Shown: one piece after another, positions 25,067 to 35,076 of the stretch
How positions within the stretch are numbered: position 1 is the stretch's first letter
Layout: the number at the start of each line of letters is the position of its first letter
Origin: Zetaproteobacteria bacterium CG1_02_55_237
Lineage (GTDB): Bacteria; Pseudomonadota; Zetaproteobacteria; Mariprofundales; Mariprofundaceae
DNA: 64,000 nucleotides
Assembly: GCA_001871195.1 (NCBI GenBank)
Contig: MNXA01000049.1
Span: 1-64,000 of the forward strand
Reading direction: 5' to 3'
The notes under the pieces: generated by a model
Seen by the model: only the letters and a program-made list of their open reading frames with translations
Database searches by the model: none
Told to the model about the DNA's origin: nothing
Position numbers and translations under genes: made by a program

Positions 25067-26656
25067 TCAGAAAATCACGTCGCGATTCAGGATCATGGCC
25101 GGATCGGCCTGCCGTTTGAGCTGCAAATGCTTTTCAACCACGGCATCGCCCAGCGCCCTGCGGATATAGCCTTTCATCATGCCGCCAAAGCGGTAATAGC
25201 TGGTCTCAAGTTCGACCCCGACATCGTATATCTCATTCTTGAAAGACTGCAGCCGATCGCGACTGTATTCCACCCCGTTATACATCGGCTCGAACTCGCA
25301 ACCATAGGCCCAGCCCTCGGCATCGGCCGGAATACTGGAGAGTTCATAATGCGCCCGATGATCGTCGCGCAGGCGAATCCCTACACAATAGAGCGTGTAA
25401 TACGGGAAATACTTGCGGCATACGGCATTGCCGCGCTCAACGGCCTGCACAAACTTGTCCCTGCTGGTGGCCAGATCGGGAATCACCATATGCCGATCCC
25501 CCCAGTGTTTCCATACCGCACGTGAGAAGACGACGGTGCGATCCAGCATCCTGCCATCCTGCATGTGCTGCGCCGGTTGCAGATCGGGAAACAGCTCGCG
25601 TTTGCGGCGCAACAGAAACAGCGCCTCTTTCCACTTCCATGGCCGCCATGAAAAACTGACAGCCAGATGCAGAGCGAACATCAATTCGCCATAACCGCGC
25701 AGTTTGGGCTTCACCTGCGCCATAAACTCAGCTTCGCGCTCATCCGAATCAAAAGCCACGAGCAGGGTAATGGCCGAATCCATCATGGTGAGAATGCCGG
25801 TATAATCGCATGCCTGTGAGGCATCCAGCATCAGCAGGTCTTCGACACATGGCTTGAGGGCAGCATAATAAAAATAATGCATGCGCAGGGGGGTGTAGGG
25901 GCGGATGTGCAGGCTCGCCTCGGTAATGATACCAAACTGGCCGTAACCCAGAATGATGCGTTCAAACAGCTCGCTGTTCTCATCATCCGAGCATTCGACA
26001 ATCTCACCTGTTGGTGTCACCACCTGCAAGGAGATGGCCTGATCGGCACTGCATCCATATTTGGATGAATTCACATCGATGCCGCCCACGCCGAGTGTGC
26101 CGCCCACCGATGAACTCAGGTTAAGGGGGGCGGAGATATAGTCCAGACCATCGCGGCGCAGCACTTCGGCCAGAAGATGCCAGAAGATGCCCGCCTGTGT
26201 GCGCACTATCAGTGCTTCCCTATCGACATGCAGCACACGGCTCATGCCGGTCATATCCAGCAATATCCCGCCAAAGGCTACCGACTCCCCTTCCGTGGTC
26301 AGGCCACCACCGCGAACCGTAACCGGCACGGCAAACATTTGTGCGGCCTTCATCAGGGCGGCGATCTGCTCAGTTGATCTGGCCAGCACCACGCCATGCG
26401 GCATACCGTAGGCCAGGCCTCCTGCATCGGTGACATAAATACCGGTATCCGCACGCGCCTCGCGAATCTCAATCCCCTGCTCTCTCAGCGAGCGCACAAA
26501 CTCAGCCCACTGTTCGCCCTGCCAGCGTGACGGATTGGTCTGCTGCCGGGGTATACCGATCAAGGCATCTGCCGCAACCGGATCGGCGGGCAGGCTGCTG
26601 CATGTTGTATGTTCAGATAAGCTCAAATGATTCCCCGGCGACAGTGTTGTCGGCAA
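25067..26656 (-). CDS. FAD-linked oxidase (VAO/PCMH fold, GlcD-like)
   Basis: A protein of about 520 residues with the PCMH FAD-binding domain. PVTVRGGGLTTEG (about 110-122) binds the pyrophosphate, and SSVGGTLGVGGIDVNSSKYG (about 190-210) and YGQFGIITEASL (about 255) complete the FAD site. The C-terminal half is the substrate domain. Relatives oxidise glycolate, lactate, sugar acids or cytokinins. With the adjacent 4Fe-4S protein it resembles a split glycolate oxidase, and the position between RuBisCO activase genes makes phosphoglycolate salvage a reasonable guess, unproven. No ATG is available at the N-terminus: TTG at 26656 is the longest start, and TTG at 26626, behind GGGGAA, may be the true one. 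Confidence 0.8.
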   Translation of the reverse strand: MPTTLSPGNHLSLSEHTTCSSLPADPVAADALIGIPRQQTNPSRWQGEQWAEFVRSLREQGIEIREARADTGIYVTDAGGLAYGMPHGVVLARSTEQIAALMKAAQMFAVPVTVRGGGLTTEGESVAFGGILLDMTGMSRVLHVDREALIVRTQAGIFWHLLAEVLRRDGLDYISAPLNLSSSVGGTLGVGGIDVNSSKYGCSADQAISLQVVTPTGEIVECSDDENSELFERIILGYGQFGIITEASLHIRPYTPLRMHYFYYAALKPCVEDLLMLDASQACDYTGILTMMDSAITLLVAFDSDEREAEFMAQVKPKLRGYGELMFALHLAVSFSWRPWKWKEALFLLRRKRELFPDLQPAQHMQDGRMLDRTVVFSRAVWKHWGDRHMVIPDLATSRDKFVQAVERGNAVCRKYFPYYTLYCVGIRLRDDHRAHYELSSIPADAEGWAYGCEFEPMYNGVEYSRDRLQSFKNEIYDVGVELETSYYRFGGMMKGYIRRALGDAVVEKHLQLKRQADPAMILNRDVIF

Positions 26657-26755
26657 GCAGACGCTACAGCCGCGACAGGGGAAGGTTAAGGATTACATCC
26701 CGGGGAAATTACCTGATGGCAACTTGCGGATTTGGCAGGGCTTCGATGCGCTCTG

Positions 26756-26998
26756 ATTGCCCCGTCTGATACGCAATATACACATTGTCATTCGCATTAA
26801 ATTGACAATGGGTCTATGCTGGTCATAACACCACTCTTCTGTGGGGGGGGGTATGATGGTCAAGTCGAAGAAAACTTCTCAAACAGGCCTGCGCGCAGGC
26901 CTGAAAAAGAGTCCGACCGGCATCGCAGGCCTGGATCAGATTACCGACGGCGGCCTGCCGCAGGGGCGGCCGACGCTGGTGTGCGGCGGCACAGGCTG
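26756..26998. repeat. Diverged direct repeat of the kaiC promoter and 5' end, copy B
   Basis: This is the intact partner of 12362-12602. The same leader, promoter and first kaiC codons are present, and here the gene continues at full length. Confidence 0.9.
26783..26829 (+). promoter_or_regulatory. kaiCB promoter with inverted-repeat operator (copy B)
   Basis: The operator CATTGTCA-N12-TGACAATG is at 26783-26810. The -35 TTGACA (26802-26807) overlaps its right arm. The -10 CATAAC (26824-26829) follows after 16 bases. Arms and spacing are identical to copy A although the 12-base spacer has changed, which argues for selection on the arms. Confidence 0.75.
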
Positions 26999-28598
26999 CG
27001 GCAAGACGCTGCTCGCCATGGAATTTCTGGTGCACGGTGCAACCGAGTTCAACGAACCGGGCGTGTTTATGTCGTTTGAAGAGACCGTCCGGGATCTCAC
27101 CGAGAACGTCGTCTCGCTGGGTTTCGACCTGCAGGAGATGATCGCGCGCAAACAGCTCGTGCTGGATTATGTCTATGTCGAGCGCAGTGAAATCGAAGAG
27201 AGTGGCGAATACGATCTGGAAGGCTTGTTCATCCGCCTGGGGGCGGCCATTGATGCCATCGGCGCCAGACGCGTCGTGCTCGATACCATCGAAACACTGT
27301 TTGCCGGCTTGCCCGATCCGGCCATCCTGCGTGCCGAACTGCGCCGTCTGTTTCGCTGGCTGAAAGACAAGGGCGTGACCGCCGTCATCACCGGCGAACG
27401 CGGCGACAAAACCCTGACCCGTCAGGGGCTGGAAGAGTATGTCTCCGACTGCGTGATTGTGCTCGATCATCGCGTCAGCGAGCAGACCTCATCGCGGCGC
27501 CTGCGCGTGGTCAAGTATCGCGGCTCGACCCACGGCACCAACGAGTACCCGTTCCTGATTGATGCAGACGGCATTTCGGTGCTACCGGTCACGGCACTGG
27601 GTCTGAAGCACAAAGTCTCCGCTGAACGTGTTTCCAGCGGCGTTCCACGACTCGATGCGATGCTGGGTGGCAAGGGCTATTACCGCGGCAGCAGCGTGTT
27701 GATCTCCGGGACGGCGGGAACCGGCAAGAGCAGTCTTGCCGCACATTTTGCCAACAATGCCTGCCTTCGCGGCGATCGGGTACTCTATTTTTCCTTCGAG
27801 GAGTCTCCCGATCAAATCATACGCAATATGCGTTCTATCGGCCTCGACCTGCAACCATGGATAAAGGCAGGGCTGCTGCAGATTCATGCGCACCGCCCCT
27901 CATCTGCGGGGCTGGAAACGCACCTGGCCCTGAAACACCAATTGATCATGCGGTTCAAGCCGCAGGTGGTAATTATGGATCCGTTGAACAGTTTCGTCAT
28001 CGGGGACAATGCGATCGAAGTCAAATCAATGCTGATGCGGCTGGTGGATTTCCTGAAAACGCAACAGATTACCGGCCTGTTCACCAATCTGGCTCAGGGT
28101 GGCGGCCCGGTCGAGCAAACCGAGGTTGCCATTTCCTCCCTGATCGACACCTGGCTGTTGCTGCGCGATATCGACAGCGGCGGCGAACGCAATCGCTGCC
28201 TCTCCATACTGAAATCGCGCGGCATGGCGCACTCGAACCAGATACGCGAGTTCCTGTTGACCGATCAAGGCGTGGAATTGCGCGATGTCTATGTCGGACC
28301 GGAGGGTGTTCTGACCGGCTCAGCAAGGCTGACCAAGGAAGCTGAAAACCAGGCCACGCTGTTAATACGCGACCAAGAAGTGGAGCTGCGGCAGATAGAG
28401 CTGGAACGCAAGCGCACGACGCTGGAGGCGCAGATCGCCATGCTGCGCGCCGAGTTTGCGGTACAGGAGGTCGCCTCGCAAAAAGTCATCGGCCAGGAAA
28501 CAGCCGAGAAAGCGAAACTCGCACAGGGACGGGTGGATATGGGCGTAAGCCGCAAGGTGGATGCCAAGCCGAACAAGGGTAAAGGCGCCTCGAAATGA
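26853..28598 (+). CDS. kaiC: Circadian-clock-type ATPase/kinase KaiC
   Basis: A 581-residue protein with two tandem RecA domains. The CI P-loop is GGTGCGKT (residues 45-52) with the Glu pair FEE following. The CII P-loop is GTAGTGKS (about 286-293), with SFEES. Residues equivalent to the cyanobacterial phosphorylation sites T426, S431 and T432 are Thr423, Ser428 and Ser429 in [12 protein letters not shown], so autophosphorylation is plausible. A charged helical tail (about 490-560) follows. No kaiA is nearby, as in other proteobacteria. A run of nine G directly before the ATG includes the ribosome binding site. The downstream kaiB overlaps by four bases (ATGA). The likely role is timing or energy sensing tied to autotrophy. 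Confidence 0.95.
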   Translation: MMVKSKKTSQTGLRAGLKKSPTGIAGLDQITDGGLPQGRPTLVCGGTGCGKTLLAMEFLVHGATEFNEPGVFMSFEETVRDLTENVVSLGFDLQEMIARKQLVLDYVYVERSEIEESGEYDLEGLFIRLGAAIDAIGARRVVLDTIETLFAGLPDPAILRAELRRLFRWLKDKGVTAVITGERGDKTLTRQGLEEYVSDCVIVLDHRVSEQTSSRRLRVVKYRGSTHGTNEYPFLIDADGISVLPVTALGLKHKVSAERVSSGVPRLDAMLGGKGYYRGSSVLISGTAGTGKSSLAAHFANNACLRGDRVLYFSFEESPDQIIRNMRSIGLDLQPWIKAGLLQIHAHRPSSAGLETHLALKHQLIMRFKPQVVIMDPLNSFVIGDNAIEVKSMLMRLVDFLKTQQITGLFTNLAQGGGPVEQTEVAISSLIDTWLLLRDIDSGGERNRCLSILKSRGMAHSNQIREFLLTDQGVELRDVYVGPEGVLTGSARLTKEAENQATLLIRDQEVELRQIELERKRTTLEAQIAMLRAEFAVQEVASQKVIGQETAEKAKLAQGRVDMGVSRKVDAKPNKGKGASK

Positions 28599-28903
28599 AA
28601 GAGAAGCAAGCACCGGACAAGGTGGCATCGAAGCACTTCATCCTGAAACTCTACATTGCCGGACAGTCGCCGAAATCAATCAACGCCATTGCCAACATCA
28701 AAACAATCTGCGAAGAAAACCTGCACGGGCGCTATGAGCTGGAGGTGATCGACCTCTACGAGCGGCCGCAACTGGCACAGGGTGACCAGATCATCGCCCT
28801 GCCGACACTGATACGAAAACTTCCACCCCCGCTACGCCGCATCATCGGCGATTTATCGGACACAGGGCGCGTGCTGGTGGGTCTGGATATACAAAAAGTG
28901 TAA
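28595..28903 (+). CDS. kaiB: KaiB
   Basis: A 102-residue thioredoxin-like/fold-switching protein. The family signature is clear: [16 protein letters not shown] at about 17-32, [20 protein letters not shown] in the middle, and [20 protein letters not shown] near 67-86, ending VLVGLDI. KaiB binds the KaiC CI ring and counteracts phosphorylation. The start overlaps the kaiC stop as ATGA and its own stop overlaps the next start as TAATG, so all three genes are translationally coupled. Confidence 0.96.
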   Translation: MKEKQAPDKVASKHFILKLYIAGQSPKSINAIANIKTICEENLHGRYELEVIDLYERPQLAQGDQIIALPTLIRKLPPPLRRIIGDLSDTGRVLVGLDIQKV

Positions 28904-31757
28904 TGCCGGACAAAACCACTCCCCTTCAGCAACTCACTGCAGAAAACGATGAGCTGCGCGCCCGGCTGAGTGAAGCCGAAGAGACATTGCGCGCCATTCG
29001 CGGCTGTGAAGCGGACGCCCTTGTGCTGTCCAGATCGGAAGGCGATTACATCCACACACTGAAAGGCGGCCTGGAGCCCTACCGCGTCATGGTCGAGTCC
29101 ATGAACGAGGGGGCTGTCACGCTGGCGGTGGATGGCACCATCCTCTACTGCAACGGCCATTTTGCCGATTGGGTCAAGATGCCACCCGGGAAGATCGTCG
29201 GAACATCACTGAAGGACATGCTCCCCGAGCAGGACCGGGAGGGGTTCGATGCGATGCTTGCCCAGGGTGCGAAAGGGGAGAGCCGGGGGCCGCTGACGCT
29301 GCAGACAACCGACGGCACGCAGACACCCGTCCTATTCTCCATGTGCCCCCTGCCGCAAGGCGAAGGTAAGATAATCTCCGTCATCATCGCCGACCTGAGC
29401 GAGGTGGTTGCTGCCGCCGAGGCGCGTTCACGGCTGGCGCTTATCGTCGAGTCGTCCGACGATGCCATCGTCTCGACCACGCTCGACGGCATCGTGGAAA
29501 GCTGGAATAAGGCCGCCGAGCTGTTGTACGGATATGCCGCAGGGGAGGCGATCGGGCGTAGCATCGAGTCCCTTATTGTTCCACCCGAGCGCATCAATGA
29601 AGTGACTCACGAATTCGAGGCTCTCCGGCGGAGGGAGTGCACACTGTTCGTAGACTCCATGCGGCAGCGCAAGGATGGAACTCAGGTCGATGTGTCGGTA
29701 AAAGCGTGTCCCATCTTTGATGTTGCTGGCAAGATCATCGGCGCTTCCATCAACTCGCGGGATATAACGGGGCGCAAGCAAATAGAAATTGACCTGCGTG
29801 AAAGCGAACAAGCCTACCGTACCCTGTCCCAGAACCTGCCCGGCATGGTCTACCGGGTGTTCATTCGCGAAGGTGGGCGGATGCAGTTTTTTAATGAAAT
29901 GCCCACTCAATTGACAGGCTATGCAGCGGATGAACTGATAGTCGGCACGGTATGCTCGATCGAGCCGCTAATCCTGGACGAGGATCGCCCCGGCGTGGTG
30001 GCGGAGGTCAAGCGCGCGATTGCAAGGCAGTGCGCCTTCGCGGTGGAATACCGGCTGGAGCACAAGGATGGCGGCTTACGCTGGATGCAAGAACATGGCA
30101 TGCCCGTTTACGGAACGGACGACGCGCCACTTTATATTGATGGCGTGATATTTGATGTCACAGAGAACAAGCAGGGCGAAATAGAACGCAAGATTGCCGA
30201 ACTGACGCTACAGAAAAGTGAAAAGCGCCTTATTGAAGCCATGGCAATAGCCAGAATAGGTTACTGGGAATATGAATTTGCCACGGATGAATTCATCTTT
30301 AATGACCAATATTATTCACTGCACAAGATTACTGCAGAGGAAGCAGGCGGCTATCGAATGTCCTCTACAGATTTTGCCCGTCATTACGTCTATCCTGAAG
30401 ACGCGCCCGAAGTTGGTAAACATGTTCGACTGGCTTTCGAAACTCTGGATCCGGATTATTTTGCCATAACCGAGACCCGCATATTAAGCGGGAAGGGCGA
30501 AATCATCTGGGTGGAAGTTCGTTTCAGGATCGAGAAGGACTTGCAGGGCAACACAATTAAGATGGTGGGGGTCAATCAGGACATCACCATGCGCAAAGAT
30601 GCGGAAGAGGTACTGCACCGCACTAACCGCACCCTGTGGACACTCTCTGCGGGCAATCTGGCGCTGTTGCGGGCAGAGAACGAGGAGGAGTTGCTGCAGT
30701 CGCTAACCAGCGTGATTGTGAAACACGCCGGCTACATCCTGGCGGTGGTCGATTATGCCGACAACAACCCTCAAAAGAGTATCACCCCCATAGCATGGTC
30801 GGGCTTTGAAGACAGGTATTTCTTGGCGGAGCACCTGAGCTGGGCCGACACGGAACAGGGGCAGTTGCCTGTTTCAAGGGCGATACGTAGCGGCACAATG
30901 CAGATTTGTCATGACATCACCGCCGACCCGTCATTTAAGCCCTGGCGGAGGCCATACAGGCACACGACTACCGGGCGAATATCGCATTCCCACTGCGCGA
31001 CGGTGGCAAAACTTTCGGTGCCCTGAGCATCTATTCGTCCGATGTAAATGCCTTCGGCGAGGATGAAGTCCCGATGCTGGAAGAGTTGGCCAACGATCTA
31101 GCCTACGGCATTATCACCCTGCGCAATGGTGTCAAGCAGGAACAGCACGCAGCTATTCTGCGACAGAGCCTGGAACAATCTATTCAGACGATCGCGACGA
31201 CCGTGGAGGCGCGCGACCCATACACCGCCGGCCATCAACGGCGCGTCGCCCTTCTGGCCGTGGCCATTGCGCAGGAGATGGGCTTGCCAGAGGAGAAGAT
31301 CAAGGGTATCCACCTTGCCGGCATCATTCACGATCTGGGAAAGATCACGATTCCTGCCGAAATCCTTTCCAAACCAGGTAATCTCACCGACATCCAGTAC
31401 ATGCTCATTCAGTCTCACCCGCAGTCGGGATACGATATTATGAAGAATGTGGTGTTTCCTTGGCCGATTGCGGACATCATCTTGCAACACCACGAAAAGC
31501 TGGACGGTTCGGGCTACCCGCAAGGCCTCAAGGATGAGCAGATTCTGCTCGAAGCCAAAATCATAGGTGTGGCCGATGTGGTGGAAGCGATGTCCTCGCA
31601 TCGGCCTTATCGCGCGTCACGGGGCATTGATCTGGCACTGGCAGAGATCGAAGGAAAGCGTGGCAAACTTTATGCGCCGGATGTTGTGGATGCCTGCCTG
31701 AAGCTCTTCCGCGAGAAGAATTACAAGCTGGAAAGTACAAGCGAATTCCAAGCCTGA
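28903..31757 (+). pseudogene. PAS(x4)-GAF-HD-GYP protein, interrupted by a -1 frameshift
   Basis: A soluble sensor third in the kaiCB operon. A coiled coil (1-50) is followed by four PAS domains (about 57-165, 175-297, 305-430, 440-565), GAF (about 590-735) and HD-GYP (about 760-940). The frame breaks inside GAF: at 30943-30950 the sequence reads TGGCGGAG where the paralogue at 12636 has TGGCGGGA, so one G is missing near 30948. Restoring it gives a continuous 951-residue protein with an intact IIHDLGK and GSGYP. As written, the first frame stops at 31026 and the HD-GYP part could only start from an internal codon such as 31074. The break is either a real mutation, a programmed shift or a sequencing error. 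If intact it would degrade c-di-GMP. Confidence 0.85.
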
Positions 31758-31827
31758 ATGAGATAGCTTCGCCATCGCTGAAACAAAATCCACTCACCCG
31801 AATGGCAAGCCCTTCGCCGCAATACGA

Positions 31828-34089
31828 TTACTTGGTCAGTGAAATAAACAGCTCGGGCAGACGTTCCGGCAGACGGTCCACATGATCGATGATGGTGTAC
31901 TGACGTCCGAAGATGTCGGATACGTATTCATCGGCCTTGGGATCGAGGTTGATGCAATAGGAGTAGATGCCTTCGCGATCCAGCTCATTCACGGCCATGC
32001 GTGCATCCTGAATCAGCAACTGCGGATCATGCGTATCGATATCGGCGGGCTCGCCATCGGTGACAATCAGCAGCAGTTTCTTATCGGCCTGCTGCGCCTT
32101 CAGATAATGGCCGGCATGGCGCATGGCACCACCCATACGGGTGGAAAAACCGGCTTCCATGGCCGACAGACGCGATTTCACGTCGTCGCCCCACGCCTCG
32201 CCAAAACCTTTGATATGATAGAAACGCACATCATGGCGGGTGTTGGAATGGAAACCGACGATGGCAAAGGGATCGCCCACCTGCTGAATAGCCCAGGCCA
32301 GCAGCGATACAGCTTCCTGACTTAATTCCAGAATCGTCTGGTTGCAGCCCTGCGCCCTCTCGCTGAGTGACTGCGACAGATCGAGCAACAGGGTCACGGC
32401 CACATTCCGGCCATCGGTGCGGTGCGACATATTGATGCGCGGATCGGGCGCACATCCGCCCTTGAAATCAATCAACGAGCGAATGGCCACATCCAGATCA
32501 AGCTCGGAACCCTCTTCCTGATAACGGATGCGCACCTTGTCCTGCGGCTTGAGCATATCGAGCATGGCCTTCAGGCGCTTGGCCAGACCGCTGTGCTTGG
32601 CCAGCAGGTTATCAATCTTCGAGGAATTACCGCGCGGGTGAATGGCCTCATAAACACTGACCCAATCCGGACGGTAGTTCTGTGAATTGTAGTCCCACTC
32701 ATCGTAATGGCGCGGTGGAAGACCCGTACTTTCTTCGTCTTCCTCCTCTTTGCGCTTCTGGTCGTACGACTCATCTTCGTCGCTATTCTCGATAAAAATC
32801 CACAGATGGCGGTTATCGTCTCGATAATCGACTTCCGTGTTCTCGAAAAAGGTATTCGGTGAGGCATCGGTCTGCCTGCGGGTACGGGCGATAAACAACA
32901 GAGCCAAAGAGGCCATTGCGGCGCTGGTGGACTCTCCCTTCTCCATTTCGGCAAAGAAACGGCCGACAAACTCGCGAACATCTGCATTCTCATAGGCATA
33001 GTCCGGATCGAGAATCGCTCTGGAAACCATGGCGAGACGCAGATTGATCAAGGAGGTGTCCTCTCGTTGCAGATCCGCTTCATCGGGAATCGGATGCAGG
33101 GCAAGGAACAGCTTGCGCAGGCCCGGGTACCTCTGCATAGCCAGATATTCAACGCGCGAATCCTCGAAGGTTTCAACCCCGATGCGCTGGAACGGGCTCC
33201 AGTTATCCACGATCATCTTCTGGCTCCAGCGGCGATGCGCCGCCATATGGGCCAGTGTTGCGCGATAGCGATCAATGCCTTTGACACCCCGCTCATCATC
33301 GTAGACATCAGGCAGACGAATGCCGATATCATCGAAATACGGCATCGGTTTACGCAATTCATCGAAGGCCAGTGAATACGGGATCAGATGCTCATGATCA
33401 TTCCACAGACTGCGCATATAGCTATCGAGCTTGCGCTCATTATCCACCATCAGAGTACCATGCCGTTCGCGCTGCATGACAGCCACGGCATCCGCCGACT
33501 GCAGGGTGAAATAATCCACCTGGCGATCGGGATGGTCGTTGTAATAATTGATACCGTACTCAACCCAGTTCTTGAAACCTTCCAGCGGCAAGGCTGTCAG
33601 CAGGCGTGGTGCCTGTTTGAGCAGATCGGTCAGACCGGGGCTCGGGAAGGTTGTGTGGTGGCCATGTACTGAACCGGAGGTGCGCTCCATCATGTCGCGG
33701 ATAATCTCGATGTACTGCTTGAATACCGCATAGCTGTGCAGGCGGCGTGCTACCGCGCCACTGGTTTGCAGAAACGGCACAATGGACTTGAAATTGGTAT
33801 GCGTGGACAAGTAGTGGGCAAACTCGCGCAACTCCACCAGCGCCTCTTCACCAACCTGCTTTGCAACACCCGGCGCTTCTTCCAGATACACCAGCAGCGG
33901 TTCAGGCCCGCGACCCATTTTTCCTATAAAGCGTGCATTTTCGATATAGGAAACGATGCCGTCCTTGGACAACAGCACCTTGGCTTCCTTCATGCAATCG
34001 TCGAAGACGGCATCAGCCTGGGCAAAATTACAGCCCAGCTTCTGCCAGTACATCTCCAGCTCCATGTTTCTTGCTTTCATGTCACCCAT
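31828..34089 (-). CDS. cbbO: CbbO, RuBisCO activase subunit with VWA domain, paralogue 2
   Basis: A 753-residue partner of CbbQ. The architecture matches the first copy: a CbbO-specific region (1-500), an acidic linker rich in Glu and Asp near 445-465, and a C-terminal VWA domain with MIDAS DLSQS (Asp570, Ser572, Ser574) and TDGEPADID. It lies 54 bases downstream of cbbQ on the same strand, so this is the copy expected in the CbbQO complex that reactivates form II RuBisCO. GGGGAG lies before the ATG. Confidence 0.93.
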   Translation of the reverse strand: MGDMKARNMELEMYWQKLGCNFAQADAVFDDCMKEAKVLLSKDGIVSYIENARFIGKMGRGPEPLLVYLEEAPGVAKQVGEEALVELREFAHYLSTHTNFKSIVPFLQTSGAVARRLHSYAVFKQYIEIIRDMMERTSGSVHGHHTTFPSPGLTDLLKQAPRLLTALPLEGFKNWVEYGINYYNDHPDRQVDYFTLQSADAVAVMQRERHGTLMVDNERKLDSYMRSLWNDHEHLIPYSLAFDELRKPMPYFDDIGIRLPDVYDDERGVKGIDRYRATLAHMAAHRRWSQKMIVDNWSPFQRIGVETFEDSRVEYLAMQRYPGLRKLFLALHPIPDEADLQREDTSLINLRLAMVSRAILDPDYAYENADVREFVGRFFAEMEKGESTSAAMASLALLFIARTRRQTDASPNTFFENTEVDYRDDNRHLWIFIENSDEDESYDQKRKEEEDEESTGLPPRHYDEWDYNSQNYRPDWVSVYEAIHPRGNSSKIDNLLAKHSGLAKRLKAMLDMLKPQDKVRIRYQEEGSELDLDVAIRSLIDFKGGCAPDPRINMSHRTDGRNVAVTLLLDLSQSLSERAQGCNQTILELSQEAVSLLAWAIQQVGDPFAIVGFHSNTRHDVRFYHIKGFGEAWGDDVKSRLSAMEAGFSTRMGGAMRHAGHYLKAQQADKKLLLIVTDGEPADIDTHDPQLLIQDARMAVNELDREGIYSYCINLDPKADEYVSDIFGRQYTIIDHVDRLPERLPELFISLTK

Positions 34090-34143
34090 CGATATCTCCC
34101 CGATGTTTGTGCGCAGCCAGGCTCTGAACGTCAGCCTGCATAC

Positions 34144-34947
34144 TTAGGCAAAGGTGGCATCAATCGCGTGATCAAGCGTGTCGCGGATATCCGCATCATC
34201 AGTAATCGGGCGAACCAGCGCCATGCGACAGGCAGCCTTTTCTTCAACGCCGCCCTTGATCAGGGCTGCCGCATAGGTCAGCAAACGGGTTGAAATGCCT
34301 TCATCCAGACCATGACCCTTGAGGTTGCGTGCAGCACCGCCAATGGCGACAAGCTTGGCAGCCAGTTCGGGAGCAATGCCCGTCTCCTTGGCAACAATGG
34401 CGGTTTCCACTTCAGCCGAAGCGTAATCAAACTCGAAAGCAGCAAAACGTTGCTTGGTCGACTGCTTCAAATCCTTCATCAGGCTCTGATAACCCGGGTT
34501 GTAGGAAATCACCAGCTGGAAATCCTTGTGTGCATGAATCAACTCGCCCTTTTTATCCAAAGGGAGGGTGCGACGATGGTCGGTCAGCGGATGGATCACC
34601 ACGGTGGTGTCCTGCCTGGCTTCAACGATTTCATCGAGATAGCAGATTGCGCCGATACGGGCGGCTGTGGTCAAAGGACCATCCAGCCAGCGGGTTCCGT
34701 TGGCATCGAGCAGGTAACGACCCACAAGATCGGATGCGGTCATATCCTCGTTACAGGCCACAGTGATAATCGGCTTGCCGAGTTTCCAGGCCATATGCTC
34801 GACAAAGCGGGATTTACCGCAGCCTGTCGGGCCCTTGACCATCACCGGCAGGCGCGCCGCATAGGCCGCCTCGTATAGCTCCACCTCATCGCCCTGCGGC
34901 TGATAAAAAGGTTCATCAACAATCTTGTACTGGTCCTTGTCGGTCAT
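34144..34947 (-). CDS. cbbQ: CbbQ, AAA+ (MoxR-type) RuBisCO activase motor
   Basis: A 267-residue AAA+ ATPase. Walker A is GPTGCGKS (39-46), Walker B ICYLDE (101-106), and a [20 protein letters not shown] segment (65-84) is characteristic of CbbQ/NirQ. A hexamer bound to one CbbO removes tight inhibitors from RuBisCO. GGAGGG lies upstream; the ATG at 34947 has the best spacing, and 34950 or the longer frame to 34980 are alternatives. It is the only cbbQ in the window although there are two full cbbO genes. It is divergent from the DUF3422 gene. Confidence 0.94.
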   Translation of the reverse strand: MTDKDQYKIVDEPFYQPQGDEVELYEAAYAARLPVMVKGPTGCGKSRFVEHMAWKLGKPIITVACNEDMTASDLVGRYLLDANGTRWLDGPLTTAARIGAICYLDEIVEARQDTTVVIHPLTDHRRTLPLDKKGELIHAHKDFQLVISYNPGYQSLMKDLKQSTKQRFAAFEFDYASAEVETAIVAKETGIAPELAAKLVAIGGAARNLKGHGLDEGISTRLLTYAAALIKGGVEEKAACRMALVRPITDDADIRDTLDHAIDATFA

Positions 34948-35076
34948 CATCGCCCTCCGGTTCATATTCAGTGGCTTCACTATATCCGACTTCGGACCAA
35001 AGAAAAATCTCTTATTCTTATAGGAACAATCAATTTATCTGATGCCCCATTCCGGCTCAGAAAAGAAGTCGACAGT

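Noticed and set aside
12362-26998. The 14.4-kb segment between kaiC repeats as a mobile element
   Set aside because: No integrase, transposase, terminal inverted repeats or tRNA target is present; the repeats are diverged gene copies, so ordinary duplication and deletion explain them better.
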